DNA of 64,000 nt from Fimenecus sp045631225 (GTDB taxonomy: Bacteria; Bacillota; Clostridia; Oscillospirales; Acutalibacteraceae), in contig JAZQUG010000010.1 in assembly GCA_045631225.1 (NCBI GenBank), positions 30,348 to 94,347 on the forward strand, read 5' to 3'. The translations under genes were made by a program, and so were the position numbers. How positions within the stretch are numbered: the stretch's first letter is position 1; each line of letters starts with the position of its first letter. Under the pieces are notes generated by a model that was not told where the DNA came from, made no database searches, and saw only the letters and a list, made by a program, of their open reading frames with translations. Positions 52,583 through 60,818 of this stretch are shown piece after piece.

Positions 52583-53239
52583 TTACAATGTTAGCACATT
52601 ATGTCCGCCTGCGGCAGCAATTTCCAATGCTCGTTTAACCTCCTCCTGACCTCTTACATCTGAAAAATCAGGAATATTCACAGGATTGTAATATTCTTTA
52701 TATTCATCACTTGTTACTGCTGTTATTTCTTCCATACCTGTCAGATGCTTTAATAACTGAAAAACGTTTTTAACAGGATATACGTCGATACCCTTAACAA
52801 CAGCTCCTTCACTTGCGTTTTCATATGGGATAAATACCTGTCTGATACCATTTTTCTTTGCACAAAGAACCATTGGTAATACACCGTTGACTTTTCTTAA
52901 TTCGCCATTGAGGGCTAATTCACCGACAAAAGCCATTTTATCGGTAACACCTTTTAATTGTTCATTGGCACATAAGAGGGCTATGAAAATCGGCAAGTCA
53001 TAAAGAGGACCTTCCTTTTTTATGTCAGCAGGAGCAAGGTTAACAGTTATACGACTTGTCGGATATTGCAGATTTGTATTTTTTATAGCAGAACGGACTC
53101 TTTCACGACTTTCCGAAACAGCTGTATCGGGGAGTCCTACAATATCAAATCGAGGCATTCCGCCGGAAATATCAGCTTCAACGATTACTTTATAAGCCTC
53201 CATGCCAAAGAGACCAAGACTGATAATTCTTGAAAACAA
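52583..53239 (-). pseudogene. comM: comM/yifB, 5' fragment (interrupted by mobile element)
   Basis: N-terminal part of ComM/YifB: the ribosomal S5/Lon-like domain with SLGLFGMEAYKVIVEADISGG, MPRFDIVGLPDTAVSESRERVRSA and the linker DFSDVRGQEEVKRALEIAAAGGHN. After GHN the frame enters the element and stops after four more codons (VLTL). The ATPase half is 8 kb away at 43681-44570. The start is read as TTG at 53239, with GGGGTG eight bases upstream. ComM acts in branch migration during natural transformation in some bacteria; here it should be inactive unless the element excises. Confidence 0.92.
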
Positions 53240-53324
53240 AATAATCACACCCCAATTTAAAATAATAAGTATAATAATTATACAATATTTCACATAATAT
53301 TTTCAATATAAAAATAAAATCATA

Positions 53325-53353
53325 TTTACATTTGATTAAAATTGATATAAAAT
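53325..53353 (+). promoter_or_regulatory. promoter of the phosphohexomutase gene
   Basis: TTTACA (53325-53330), a 17-base spacer and TAAAAT (53348-53353), 30 bases before the ATG at 53383. Confidence 0.65.
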
Positions 53354-53382
53354 GTATAAAGGAAATTTTGGAGGTTATGACC

Positions 53383-55101
53383 ATGAATGATATAAATAAG
53401 CTTTTTGATTTATGGCTTTCATCTGCAACAGCAGACAAGGATTTGATTCCTGAACTTGAAAGCGTAAAAGATGATGAGGATGGAAAGCTTGACCGTTTTT
53501 ATAAGAATCTTGAGTTTGGTACAGCAGGACTTCGTGGTGTTATCGGTGCAGGTACTAACAGAATGAATGTTTACACAGTTAATCAGGCTACTCAAGGACT
53601 TGCTGATTATCTTAATGAAGAGTTCGACGAACCATCTGTTGCCATAGCTTATGATTCAAGAATAAAGTCCAAGGAATTTGCAGAAAGTGCAGCAGGTGTT
53701 CTTGCTGCAAACGGAATTAAAGTATATATTTATCCTGAGCTTGTTCCTACTCCGATGCTTTCTTTTGCTGTAAGAAGACTTAATTGTTCATCAGGTATTA
53801 TTATTACAGCAAGTCATAATCCATCAAAATATAACGGATATAAATGCTATGACCCAAACGGTTATCAGATGACAGATGAAGCAGCAGAAAAAACATATAA
53901 CTATATACAGAATATCGATATGTTTACCGGTGTCAAATCAATGAGCTTTGATGATGCCTTAGCTGAAGATATGGTGGATTATATTGAAGATTGGCTTTAT
54001 GATGAGTTTTATGAAAGCGTTTTGTCTTGTCTTGTTAATCCTGATAAAATCAAAAAAGCTGATTTGAAGATTATTTATACACCGCTTAATGGTGCGGGTA
54101 ATAAGCCTGTTCGTAAGGTATTGAAAAAAGCCGGTATTAAAAATGTGACTGTTGTTAAGGAACAGGAAAAACCTGATGGCAATTTCCCAACATGCTCATA
54201 TCCTAACCCTGAAATCCGTCAGGCGTTTGAGTGTGCTATTGAAACTGCAAAGGGAACGGACGTGGATTTGCTTCTTGCAACTGACCCTGATTGTGACCGT
54301 GTCGGTATTGCAGTACGTGATGGTGACGATTTTGTTCTTATGACAGGTAATGAGGTTGGTGCTATGCTTTGTGAATACCTTCTCTCTAACCTTAAGGAGC
54401 AGGATAAGCTGCCACAAAATCCTGTTGTTGTCAAGTCAATTGTAACAACTCCGTTAATTGAAGCAATTTGTAGCTCTTACGGTGCGAAAGTTGCTGATTT
54501 GCTTACAGGATTTAAGTACATTGGTGAACTTATCACAAATCTTGAAAAAGAGGGCAAAGAAGATGACTTCGTTGTGAGTATGGAAGAATCCTATGGTTAT
54601 CTTCGCGGAATTCACGCAAGAGATAAGGATGCTGTTGTTGCATCACTTATGATTGCTGAAATGGCAGCTGTATATAAGCTCAAGGGAATTTCTTTAAAGC
54701 AGTTTATGGACAGCATATATGAAAAATATGGTATGTATCTTAATACCGTTATGAATTTTGCTTTTGAGGGTGCAAGCGGAATGCAGAAAATGAGTGACAT
54801 TATGAACTCTCTTCGTGAAAATGCACCTGAATCATTTGCAGGTAAAAAAGTTGTTAAGGTTGCAGATTATAAAACAAGTAAAATGGTTGATGTTGTAACA
54901 GGTGAGGAATGCGTAATTAATCTTCCTAAATCTAATGTTCTTTCATATTCATTAGAGGATAACAGTAAGGTTATTGTTCGTCCGAGCGGAACTGAACCTA
55001 AAATTAAAATATATATTACTGCTTACGGTATGACAAGGAAAGAATCAGAAGATAAAACATCATTAATGTCAGAGGATGCCACAAAGATTTTGGGAGTGTA
55101 A
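53383..55101 (+). CDS. phosphoglucomutase/phosphomannomutase
   Basis: Interconverts hexose 1- and 6-phosphates for glycogen, cell-wall and surface sugar synthesis; it pairs functionally with galE. The phosphoserine loop is IIITASHNPSKYNGYK, the metal loop ATDPDCDRVGIAV, the sugar-binding loop SMEESYGYL and the phosphate-binding loop RPSGTEPKIKIY. About 572 residues, the long PgcA-like form. The start is the second of two close ATGs (53383), as GGAGG lies eight bases before it and only two before the first. Confidence 0.94.
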   Translation: MNDINKLFDLWLSSATADKDLIPELESVKDDEDGKLDRFYKNLEFGTAGLRGVIGAGTNRMNVYTVNQATQGLADYLNEEFDEPSVAIAYDSRIKSKEFAESAAGVLAANGIKVYIYPELVPTPMLSFAVRRLNCSSGIIITASHNPSKYNGYKCYDPNGYQMTDEAAEKTYNYIQNIDMFTGVKSMSFDDALAEDMVDYIEDWLYDEFYESVLSCLVNPDKIKKADLKIIYTPLNGAGNKPVRKVLKKAGIKNVTVVKEQEKPDGNFPTCSYPNPEIRQAFECAIETAKGTDVDLLLATDPDCDRVGIAVRDGDDFVLMTGNEVGAMLCEYLLSNLKEQDKLPQNPVVVKSIVTTPLIEAICSSYGAKVADLLTGFKYIGELITNLEKEGKEDDFVVSMEESYGYLRGIHARDKDAVVASLMIAEMAAVYKLKGISLKQFMDSIYEKYGMYLNTVMNFAFEGASGMQKMSDIMNSLRENAPESFAGKKVVKVADYKTSKMVDVVTGEECVINLPKSNVLSYSLEDNSKVIVRPSGTEPKIKIYITAYGMTRKESEDKTSLMSEDATKILGV

Positions 55102-55105
55102 ATTG

Positions 55106-55201
55106 ATGAATAGAGAAAAGTTTATTAAATTTGTTGCGTTGTTTTTAGCAGCAATCATGATTTTAAGCACAGGAACAGCATTGTTACAGATATTTCTTTA
55201 A
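55106..55201 (+). CDS. 31-residue membrane protein
   Basis: A short frame beginning MNREKFIKFVALFLAAIMI and ending LLQIFL, with a single hydrophobic helix. GGGAG lies nine bases before the ATG, and a terminator follows seven bases after the stop, so it is the last gene of the phosphohexomutase transcript. It resembles the very small DUF4044-like membrane proteins of Firmicutes. Function unknown. Confidence 0.7.
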   Translation: MNREKFIKFVALFLAAIMILSTGTALLQIFL

Positions 55202-55207
55202 GATTAA

Positions 55208-55238
55208 AGCCACGGTTTTGTTCCGTGGCTATTTTATT
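55208..55238 (+). terminator. terminator after the phosphohexomutase unit
   Basis: AGCCACGG and CCGTGGCT form an 8-bp stem followed by ATTTTATT. Confidence 0.88.
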
Positions 55239-55273
55239 GCATCCGTTTTGTGTAAACTGTACATAAATTCTTG

Positions 55274-55301
55274 TTGACAATATTTATTTTTGTGATATAA
55301 T
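55274..55301 (+). promoter_or_regulatory. promoter of the sigma factor gene
   Basis: TTGACA (55274-55279), a 16-base spacer and TATAAT (55296-55301), both perfect hexamers. Confidence 0.88.
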
Positions 55302-55349
55302 AATATACATATAATTATGAGTAAGAGTAAATGCACATTTCGAGGTAAT

Positions 55350-55931
55350 ATGTTGATTTCAGATTCTTTTAATAATATCAATAGTGATAATGAACTTGTT
55401 TCCCGTGCAAAAGGTGGAGATAGTGTAGCGTTATCATTGTTGATTGAAAAGTATTCTGATAACATTTTTAAAAAGGCAAGTTCTTTTAAAAACCTTTGTG
55501 GTATAGATGTTGAAGATTTATATCAGGAGGGTATGATTGGATTTGTTTCGTCAATTTACTCTTATGATGAATCATATGGTACAAAATTCAGCACTTTTTC
55601 TTCAACTGTATATTCAAGAAAAATGTTGTCTGCTTTACGAAAGACAAATAATGATATGAATAATTGTGTTGAATTCAGTGGTTCTGTTGATGAAAATGAG
55701 CTTTTGTCACAGAATATTTCACCGGAAGATGCTGTATTATATGACGAAGAAATCAATGAAATCATGATGCATGTTAAGGAGAATTTTTCCAAAACTGAGC
55801 AAAAGGTTTTTAAATTAATTCTTTTAGGTTTGTCATATGCCGAAATTTCCGAGATTATTGAATCGAATGTCAAATCAGTTGATAATACTGTTCAGAGAAT
55901 CAGAAGAAAGCTTCGTGATTTCAGAAAATAA
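55350..55931 (+). CDS. sigma-70 family factor, SigH-like
   Basis: About 193 residues with region 2 (NELVSRAKGGDSVALSLLIEKYSDNIFKKA, then VEDLYQEGMIGFVSSIYSYDESYGTKFSTFSSTVYSRKMLSALRK) and region 4 with a helix-turn-helix (LSYAEISEIIESNVKSVDNTVQRIRRKLR). It lacks region 3, like the sporulation/stationary-phase factor SigH. Target promoters are unknown. GAGG lies shortly before the ATG at 55350; an ATG at 55317 has no ribosome site but adds 11 residues, so the start is uncertain. A zinc-ribbon gene follows. Confidence 0.82.
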   Translation: MLISDSFNNINSDNELVSRAKGGDSVALSLLIEKYSDNIFKKASSFKNLCGIDVEDLYQEGMIGFVSSIYSYDESYGTKFSTFSSTVYSRKMLSALRKTNNDMNNCVEFSGSVDENELLSQNISPEDAVLYDEEINEIMMHVKENFSKTEQKVFKLILLGLSYAEISEIIESNVKSVDNTVQRIRRKLRDFRK

Positions 55932-56023
55932 TTAAGTTTTAATATGCCCTTTCAAAGTTGAACATTTTAATGGTACGGTGCAATTCCGTGTGGGGTAAAT
56001 AATATTTCAGTGAGGTTATCAAA

Positions 56024-56299
56024 ATGTACGAAGACAAGACACTCATCTGTAAAGTATGTGGAAACGAATTTGTTTTTACTGCAGGTGAACAGGAATTTTA
56101 TGCGGAGAAAGGACTTGTAAACGAGCCAAAAGCTTGTAAGGAATGTCGTGTTGCTCGCAAGAATGCTAATCGTGGTGAAAGAGTTTACCATACAGCTACT
56201 TGTGCATCATGTGGTGGTGAAGCAAAAATTCCTTTTGAACCAAAGGATGACAGACCGGTATATTGCAGCGATTGTTTCGCAAAAATGAAGAGCGAATAA
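56024..56299 (+). CDS. small zinc-ribbon protein
   Basis: 91 residues with three CxxC-type pairs: LICKVCGNEF, ACKECR and TCASCGGEAK, closed by YCSDCFAKM. The first part matches the probable zinc-ribbon domain family (zinc-ribbon with VNEPKACKECR). Likely nucleic-acid or protein binding; no specific role is known. AGTGAGG lies before the ATG. A 92-base leader separates it from the sigma factor gene, with a small hairpin, ACGG-TGCAATT-CCGT, of uncertain meaning. Confidence 0.82.
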   Translation: MYEDKTLICKVCGNEFVFTAGEQEFYAEKGLVNEPKACKECRVARKNANRGERVYHTATCASCGGEAKIPFEPKDDRPVYCSDCFAKMKSE

Positions 56300-56320
56300 T
56301 CAAATATAATAAATACATAG

Positions 56321-56347
56321 AGCGTGAGGAATTTCCTTACGCTTTTT
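56321..56347 (+). terminator. terminator after the zinc-ribbon gene
   Basis: AGCGT..GGAA-TTT-TTCC..ACGCT-type stem followed by five T. Confidence 0.75.
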
Positions 56348-56369
56348 GTTATAAAATTGTAATATTTTA

Positions 56370-56398
56370 TTGCTTTTATGGTCGTATTGTGATAAAGT
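56370..56398 (+). promoter_or_regulatory. promoter of the M28 peptidase gene
   Basis: TTGCTT (56370-56375), a 17-base spacer and TAAAGT (56393-56398), about 30 bases before the ATG. Confidence 0.6.
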
Positions 56399-56428
56399 AT
56401 ATTTATATAATTATTAGGGGGATTCAAC

Positions 56429-57652
56429 ATGGATTTACAAAAATTAATTGACAAAAAAGATGCTGCGGCACGATATATGGTCACTGAAATATCATATATC
56501 TGCAATAAGCTTGATAAGAGAGGTCCCGGTTCAAAGGGTGAACATCAGGCAGCTGAGTATGCTGCAACACAGATGAAAAAGCTCGGTTGTGACAGAGTTT
56601 TTGTTGAAGAATTTAAAGAAAATCCTGACTCATTCTACGGTTGGATTTACTTTACAATTTCATGCTGCTTCTTAGCGCTGATTTCATATTTCATTTTACC
56701 TGTTCTTTCAATTGTTTTTATCGCACTCGGTCTTTTACTTTGCTTCTTACAGTTCGGTCTTTACAAGAAAACTGTTGATAAGCTTTTTAAAGAGGAAACA
56801 GGTCATAATGTTTCAGGTTTTAAGAAGCCTACAGGTGAAGTTAAGCGCAGAATTATCTTCAACGGTCACCACGATGCAGCTTGGGAATGGCCATTCAAGT
56901 ATAAGTTTACATATCTTGGATTTGATATTCATATGATGCTTTGCTTTGTTGGTGCTTTCTATACACTCGGTATTGCAATTGCAAGTCTTGCAGGTGCTTT
57001 TGAGGCTAATCCTGACCTCGGTACAAGATTAGGTCTCGGTGGTCTTGCATTTACTCCTTTCTGGTTTGGTCTTTACTTTATGTGGAACAAGAAGAGAGTT
57101 GTTGACGGTGCAAACGACAACCTTTCAGGCTGTTATATGGGCATGGCTATTCTTAAGTATCTCAAGGAAGAACATATTACATTTGAAAACACTGAAATCG
57201 GTGTTGTTTGGACAGGTTCTGAAGAAGCAGGTCTTCGTGGTGCAAAGGCATGGTGTGAGGCTCACGCAAAAGAATATAACGATGTTCCTACATTTGTAAT
57301 TTCTTATGATACAATCACTCAGTCAGAGTATTTACAGGTTAACTATCGTGACCTTAACGGTACTGTTAAGACTGATAAGGATGTTGGTGACCTTTTTTAT
57401 GAAGCTTGTACTGAATTAGGTATCAAATGTGGCAAGGGTATGGTTCCTCCACTCGGTGGTGCTACTGACTCTGCAGCTTTTGCTCAGGCAGGTATGCGTT
57501 CAACAGGTATTACAGCTCTTAATCATGCTCTTCCTGATTTCTATCATACAAGACTTGATACACCTAAGGCTCTTAATCCTAAGTGTCTTGCTGATTGCTT
57601 TGCAGCAAGTGTTAAGGTTCTTGAAAAGTTCGATAACGGAGCTAAACAGTAA
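56429..57652 (+). CDS. membrane-embedded M28-family zinc peptidase
   Basis: 407 residues. The M28 aminopeptidase core is split by hydrophobic segments: two helices at about residues 70-110 (IYFTISCCFLALISYFILPVLSIVFIALGLLL) and about three at 165-225. Metal ligands are visible in FNGHHDAAWEW (His), VDGANDNLSGC (Asp), GSEEAGLRGA (Glu pair) and the late FYHTRLDTP (His). Such an arrangement suggests a peptidase domain on one membrane face fed by membrane peptides; the substrate is unknown. AGGGGG precedes the ATG. Two small genes follow in the same direction. Confidence 0.82.
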   Translation: MDLQKLIDKKDAAARYMVTEISYICNKLDKRGPGSKGEHQAAEYAATQMKKLGCDRVFVEEFKENPDSFYGWIYFTISCCFLALISYFILPVLSIVFIALGLLLCFLQFGLYKKTVDKLFKEETGHNVSGFKKPTGEVKRRIIFNGHHDAAWEWPFKYKFTYLGFDIHMMLCFVGAFYTLGIAIASLAGAFEANPDLGTRLGLGGLAFTPFWFGLYFMWNKKRVVDGANDNLSGCYMGMAILKYLKEEHITFENTEIGVVWTGSEEAGLRGAKAWCEAHAKEYNDVPTFVISYDTITQSEYLQVNYRDLNGTVKTDKDVGDLFYEACTELGIKCGKGMVPPLGGATDSAAFAQAGMRSTGITALNHALPDFYHTRLDTPKALNPKCLADCFAASVKVLEKFDNGAKQ

Positions 57653-57664
57653 TAGTTTGTCATA

Positions 57665-58000
57665 ATGAAAGGTTTAAAGCTGTACCATAAGGTTTTGTTG
57701 CTGGGTCTGGTTGCATTAGTCGCATATGGAATGTGGTGTTTTGAAACAGGATGCTTAGTGCAGAGGTTTTTAAATATTCCGTGTTTAACATGTGGAATGA
57801 CAAGAGCGTTTTTTGCTTTGATTAACGGTAATTTCGCACTTTCATTTGATACACATCCGATGTTGTTATCAATCCCTGTGTTAATTGTAATGTTTCTTTT
57901 CAGCGACAGACTTTTCAATGGTAAACTTAAAAAAATCTCTGTGACAATATTGATATTCATTGTTGCAGGTTTTGTTTTAAACTATTTTCGTATGTTTTAG
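57665..58000 (+). CDS. DUF2752 membrane protein
   Basis: 111 residues with three predicted helices and the family signature IPCLTCGMTRAFFALINGNF at about 38-57, followed by a second helix pair (LLSIPVLIVMFLF, ISVTILIFIVAGFVL). The CxxCGxTR motif defines DUF2752; its function is not known. Only 12 bases separate it from the M28 gene, and nine from the TM2-domain gene, so it is part of that operon. Confidence 0.85.
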   Translation: MKGLKLYHKVLLLGLVALVAYGMWCFETGCLVQRFLNIPCLTCGMTRAFFALINGNFALSFDTHPMLLSIPVLIVMFLFSDRLFNGKLKKISVTILIFIVAGFVLNYFRMF

Positions 58001-58009
58001 GAGGATAAT

Positions 58010-58417
58010 ATGTTCTGCAAAAATTGTGGTCATCCGCATGATGACCGTGCGGTTGTTTGTCTGAATTGTGGGGTTGCAGTTGGTACCGGTGAAAACTTTT
58101 GCCCTAATTGCGGTATGAGAGCTTTGCCAGGTGCTTATATCTGTACTCATTGCGGTATAGCACTTGCACAACCTGTAATAGCAGGTGAACAAAAATCGAA
58201 GCTTGTTGCAGGACTTCTTGGTATTCTGCTCGGTTCATTAGGTGTGCATAACTTTTATCTCGGATTTACAGGAAAAGCTGTTGCACAGTTGTTGATTACA
58301 CTTTTATCATGTGGTGCAGGTGCAACTATAACAGGAATTTGGGGCTTAATTGAAGGAATTCTTATTCTTACGGGTTCAATAGATAAGGATGCCAATAATA
58401 TTCCTTTAAAAGATTAA
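58010..58417 (+). CDS. zinc-ribbon and TM2-domain membrane protein
   Basis: 135 residues. Two double-Cys zinc ribbons fill the N-terminal half (MFCKNCGHPHDDRAVVCLNCG and ENFCPNCGMRALPGAYICTHCG). A TM2 domain with two helices and the loop LLGSLGVHNFYLGFTGKAVAQLL follows. Function unknown; such proteins often accompany membrane or secretion genes. TAGGAGG lies a few bases before the ATG. Confidence 0.88.
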   Translation: MFCKNCGHPHDDRAVVCLNCGVAVGTGENFCPNCGMRALPGAYICTHCGIALAQPVIAGEQKSKLVAGLLGILLGSLGVHNFYLGFTGKAVAQLLITLLSCGAGATITGIWGLIEGILILTGSIDKDANNIPLKD

Positions 58418-58424
58418 TAATTAT

Positions 58425-58457
58425 AATATCCTTCGTAGATTTACGGAGGATATTTTT
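58425..58457 (+). terminator. terminator after the M28 operon
   Basis: AATATCCTTCGTA and TTACGGAGGATATT form an imperfect stem followed by TTTT. Confidence 0.78.
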
Positions 58458-58468
58458 GTATTTTGTTA

Positions 58469-58497
58469 TTGAAAATAACTCAATGTTGTGGTATCAT
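58469..58497 (+). promoter_or_regulatory. promoter of the GPH symporter gene
   Basis: TTGAAA (58469-58474), a 17-base spacer and TATCAT (58492-58497), 30 bases before the ATG. Confidence 0.6.
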
Positions 58498-58527
58498 TGT
58501 AATATTATAAAATGAAAGAGGGATTTT

Positions 58528-60027
58528 ATGAAAATCAATGACCTTTTGCATAAGGTTTATGGTACAAATCCTGACAACAAAAGCAGTCTTCAGCCTAAAG
58601 AAGCAATTGCTTATGGTGTAACAGGCTTTGGTCAGAACTTTATCTGCACAATCATCGGTTCATATATTACAATTTTTATGACCGATGCCCTTCTTTTTGG
58701 TAGTATCCAAAAAGGTGGAATTTTTGGTGCACTTGATGGTGCAACTGCTGTTGCATTCTTGATGCTCGGTGTTCGTATTTTTGACGCGTTCAACGACCCG
58801 ATTATGGGTTCAATTGTTGACAAAACAAGAACAAAATGGGGTAAATGTCGTCCTTACCTTAAATGGATGGCTTTTCCGATTGCTATAATGACAATTGCTT
58901 GTTTCATTCCGTTACCGGCAAAAACAATGTCAACATTTGTTATCATTGCAGTTATTTACACAATCTGGTCAGTTGTTTATACAATTGCTGACGTTCCTTA
59001 TTGGGGACTTTCAACTTGTATGACAAACGATACAGTTGTTCGTGGTAACATGCTTACAATCACTCGTCTTATCTGTACTCTTGGTGCAGGTATCGTTACA
59101 GTTTTTGTTCCTGTAATTACAAGTGGCGTTACTGCAAAGTACAGAGATGAAGCAGGTAATGTTTTACCTGAGTTTATTCAGGCTAATGCTGATACTCTTA
59201 AATATACATATTTCATTTGTGCTCTCGTTTTAACAGTAACAGCTATCCCAATGTTCTTCTATGGCTTTAAGCACACAAAGGAACGTTTTACATCAACAGA
59301 TACTCCACCAAGCTTTGGTCACAACTTGTCACTTCTCTTTAAGAACAAAGAACTTCTTCTTGTTGTTCTTTCAGGTATTCTTGGCGGTGCAAGAATGGTT
59401 TACACATACACAGGTGGCCTTTACTTTGCAAAGTATGTTCTTAAAGATGAAGGTCTTTATGGTATCATTACACTTATGGTTGTTCCGGGCGGTCTTGTAG
59501 CATCAATTCTCGTTCCTTGGATGACAAAGAAGTTCACAAAAAAATGGGCATATATCGGTGTTCACGTACTTGGTGCAGTTGTAATGTTTGCTATGTACTT
59601 TATCGGTTACGATGCTCCATGGAAGCTTGCTGTATGTGCTATCGGTCTCGTTCTTCTCGGTATCCCACAGGGTGTTAACAATATCATCACTTACGCTATG
59701 ATTGGTGATACAGTTGACTATCTTGAATGGAAAACAGGCGAACGTGGTGAAGGTATCTGCTTCGCAATGCAGACTCTTATCAACAAAGTTGGTATGGCTG
59801 TTGGTGCTTTCGTTGGCGTTATGGCGTTCAGCTGGGCAGGTATTAACCCTGAAGCTACTCCTGCTATCACTCCTGAAGGCGAGCAGACACTCTGGAATGT
59901 TCTTATTCTTGCAGGTGCTCTTAGTATGGTTGGTACAATCATCCCAATGCTCTTCTACACAATCACAGAAAAGAAACAGGCTGAAATGGTTAAGGAAATC
60001 GAAGCAAGAAAAGCAAAGGCTAAATAA
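58528..60027 (+). CDS. GPH-family sugar:cation symporter
   Basis: 499-residue, twelve-helix transporter that moves a glycoside, pentoside or hexuronide with sodium or protons. The family signature is VDKTRTKWGKCRPYLKW at about 97-113, with DAFNDPIMGS just before it and the late motif YAMIGDTVDYLEWKTGERGEGICFAMQTLINKVG. No hydrolase gene is adjacent, so the sugar is unknown. GAGGG precedes the ATG. It is a single gene between a promoter and a terminator. Codon choice is richer in C-ending codons than in the neighbours, suggesting high expression. Confidence 0.9.
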   Translation: MKINDLLHKVYGTNPDNKSSLQPKEAIAYGVTGFGQNFICTIIGSYITIFMTDALLFGSIQKGGIFGALDGATAVAFLMLGVRIFDAFNDPIMGSIVDKTRTKWGKCRPYLKWMAFPIAIMTIACFIPLPAKTMSTFVIIAVIYTIWSVVYTIADVPYWGLSTCMTNDTVVRGNMLTITRLICTLGAGIVTVFVPVITSGVTAKYRDEAGNVLPEFIQANADTLKYTYFICALVLTVTAIPMFFYGFKHTKERFTSTDTPPSFGHNLSLLFKNKELLLVVLSGILGGARMVYTYTGGLYFAKYVLKDEGLYGIITLMVVPGGLVASILVPWMTKKFTKKWAYIGVHVLGAVVMFAMYFIGYDAPWKLAVCAIGLVLLGIPQGVNNIITYAMIGDTVDYLEWKTGERGEGICFAMQTLINKVGMAVGAFVGVMAFSWAGINPEATPAITPEGEQTLWNVLILAGALSMVGTIIPMLFYTITEKKQAEMVKEIEARKAKAK

Positions 60028-60044
60028 TCAATTAAATAACTTGG

Positions 60045-60073
60045 ACGGCGGTAGGAAACTATCGCCGTTTTTC
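60045..60073 (+). terminator. terminator after the GPH symporter gene
   Basis: ACGGCG..TAG-GAAA-CTA..CGCCGT stem with a GAAA loop, followed by TTTT. Confidence 0.85.
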
Positions 60074-60084
60074 TTTGGTGAATT

Positions 60085-60759
60085 ATGAAGTATAATAATA
60101 TTGTAAAAGGTGAATTTATTGACCGTCCTAACCGATTTATTGCAAATGTAATAATAAATAACGAAATTGAAGTGTGTCACGTTAAAAACACAGGAAGATG
60201 CAGAGAATTGTTAATTAAAGGTTCGACTGTTTATCTGCAAAAATCTGATAATGTTAATCGTAAAACGAAATATGATTTAATTGCTGTTCAAAAAGGGGAC
60301 AGACTTATCAATATGGACAGTCAGGTTGTGAATTCAGTTGCTCTTGAATCTGTTCCTGAATTGTTTGAGGATATTGTTTATGTAAAACCTGAATATAAAT
60401 ATGGTAATTCAAGGTTTGATATTTATGTTGAAACAAAGACAGATAAAATCTTCATTGAAGTTAAAGGTGTAACCCTCGAGAATGACGGTGTAGCAAGCTT
60501 TCCTGACGCTCCGACTGAACGAGGCATCAAACATCTCAAAGAACTTCAAAAAGCTGTTACAGAAGGGTACAGAGCCTATGTTTTGTTCATTGTTCAGATG
60601 AGTGATGTTAAATACTTTGAACCGAACATTAAAACTCATCCTGAATTTGCGAAGGAATTAAAAAAAGCCAAAGATAATGGAGTAATGCCATTAGCCTTTG
60701 ACTGTGCTGTAACGCCTGATTCAATTAAAATCAGAAAGTCTGTTTTAATTAAATTATAA
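60085..60759 (+). CDS. sfsA: SfsA family protein
   Basis: 224 residues with an N-terminal OB-like domain (FIDRPNRFIANVIINN...CHVKNTGRCRELL) and a PD-(D/E)xK nuclease-like fold, with the residues in YGNSRFDIY (Asp) and FIEVKGVTLENDGVASFPDAPTERGIKHL (Glu-x-Lys). Named from sugar fermentation stimulation in E. coli; structure suggests a nucleic-acid enzyme, and the real function is unsettled. It lies directly after the GPH terminator, with GGTG upstream of the ATG. Confidence 0.92.
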   Translation: MKYNNIVKGEFIDRPNRFIANVIINNEIEVCHVKNTGRCRELLIKGSTVYLQKSDNVNRKTKYDLIAVQKGDRLINMDSQVVNSVALESVPELFEDIVYVKPEYKYGNSRFDIYVETKTDKIFIEVKGVTLENDGVASFPDAPTERGIKHLKELQKAVTEGYRAYVLFIVQMSDVKYFEPNIKTHPEFAKELKKAKDNGVMPLAFDCAVTPDSIKIRKSVLIKL

Positions 60760-60773
60760 AAATAATGCCGTGG

Positions 60774-60797
60774 TCGTTTGATTGACTACGGCATTTA
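60774..60797. terminator. bidirectional terminator between sfsA and the decarboxylase operon
   Basis: ATGCCGTgGTC and GACtACGGCAT form a stem with T residues on both ends in the respective orientation, between convergent genes. Confidence 0.82.
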
Positions 60798-60818
60798 TAT
60801 ATGTGTTTGTGTTTAGGA

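Larger units (their letters stand above)
44571..52602. mobile_element. integrative mobilizable element inserted in comM
   Basis: An 8,032-base insert bounded by the two halves of comM and by TTAT at both junctions (44567-44570 and 52599-52602). The content is visibly more AT-rich than the flanks. It carries, from its right end, an endonuclease, a lipoprotein, a primase/replication protein, a DUF3846-type protein, a MobV-like relaxase with oriT-like repeats, and a large serine recombinase at the left end. This set means it can integrate and excise, and be mobilised with help; no conjugation pilus genes are present. All genes run in the direction of comM. Confidence 0.9.

Noticed and set aside
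55932..56023. Leader of the zinc-ribbon gene as a riboswitch
   Set aside because: Only one four-base hairpin (ACGG/CCGT) is visible, no attenuator, and no class I know fits.
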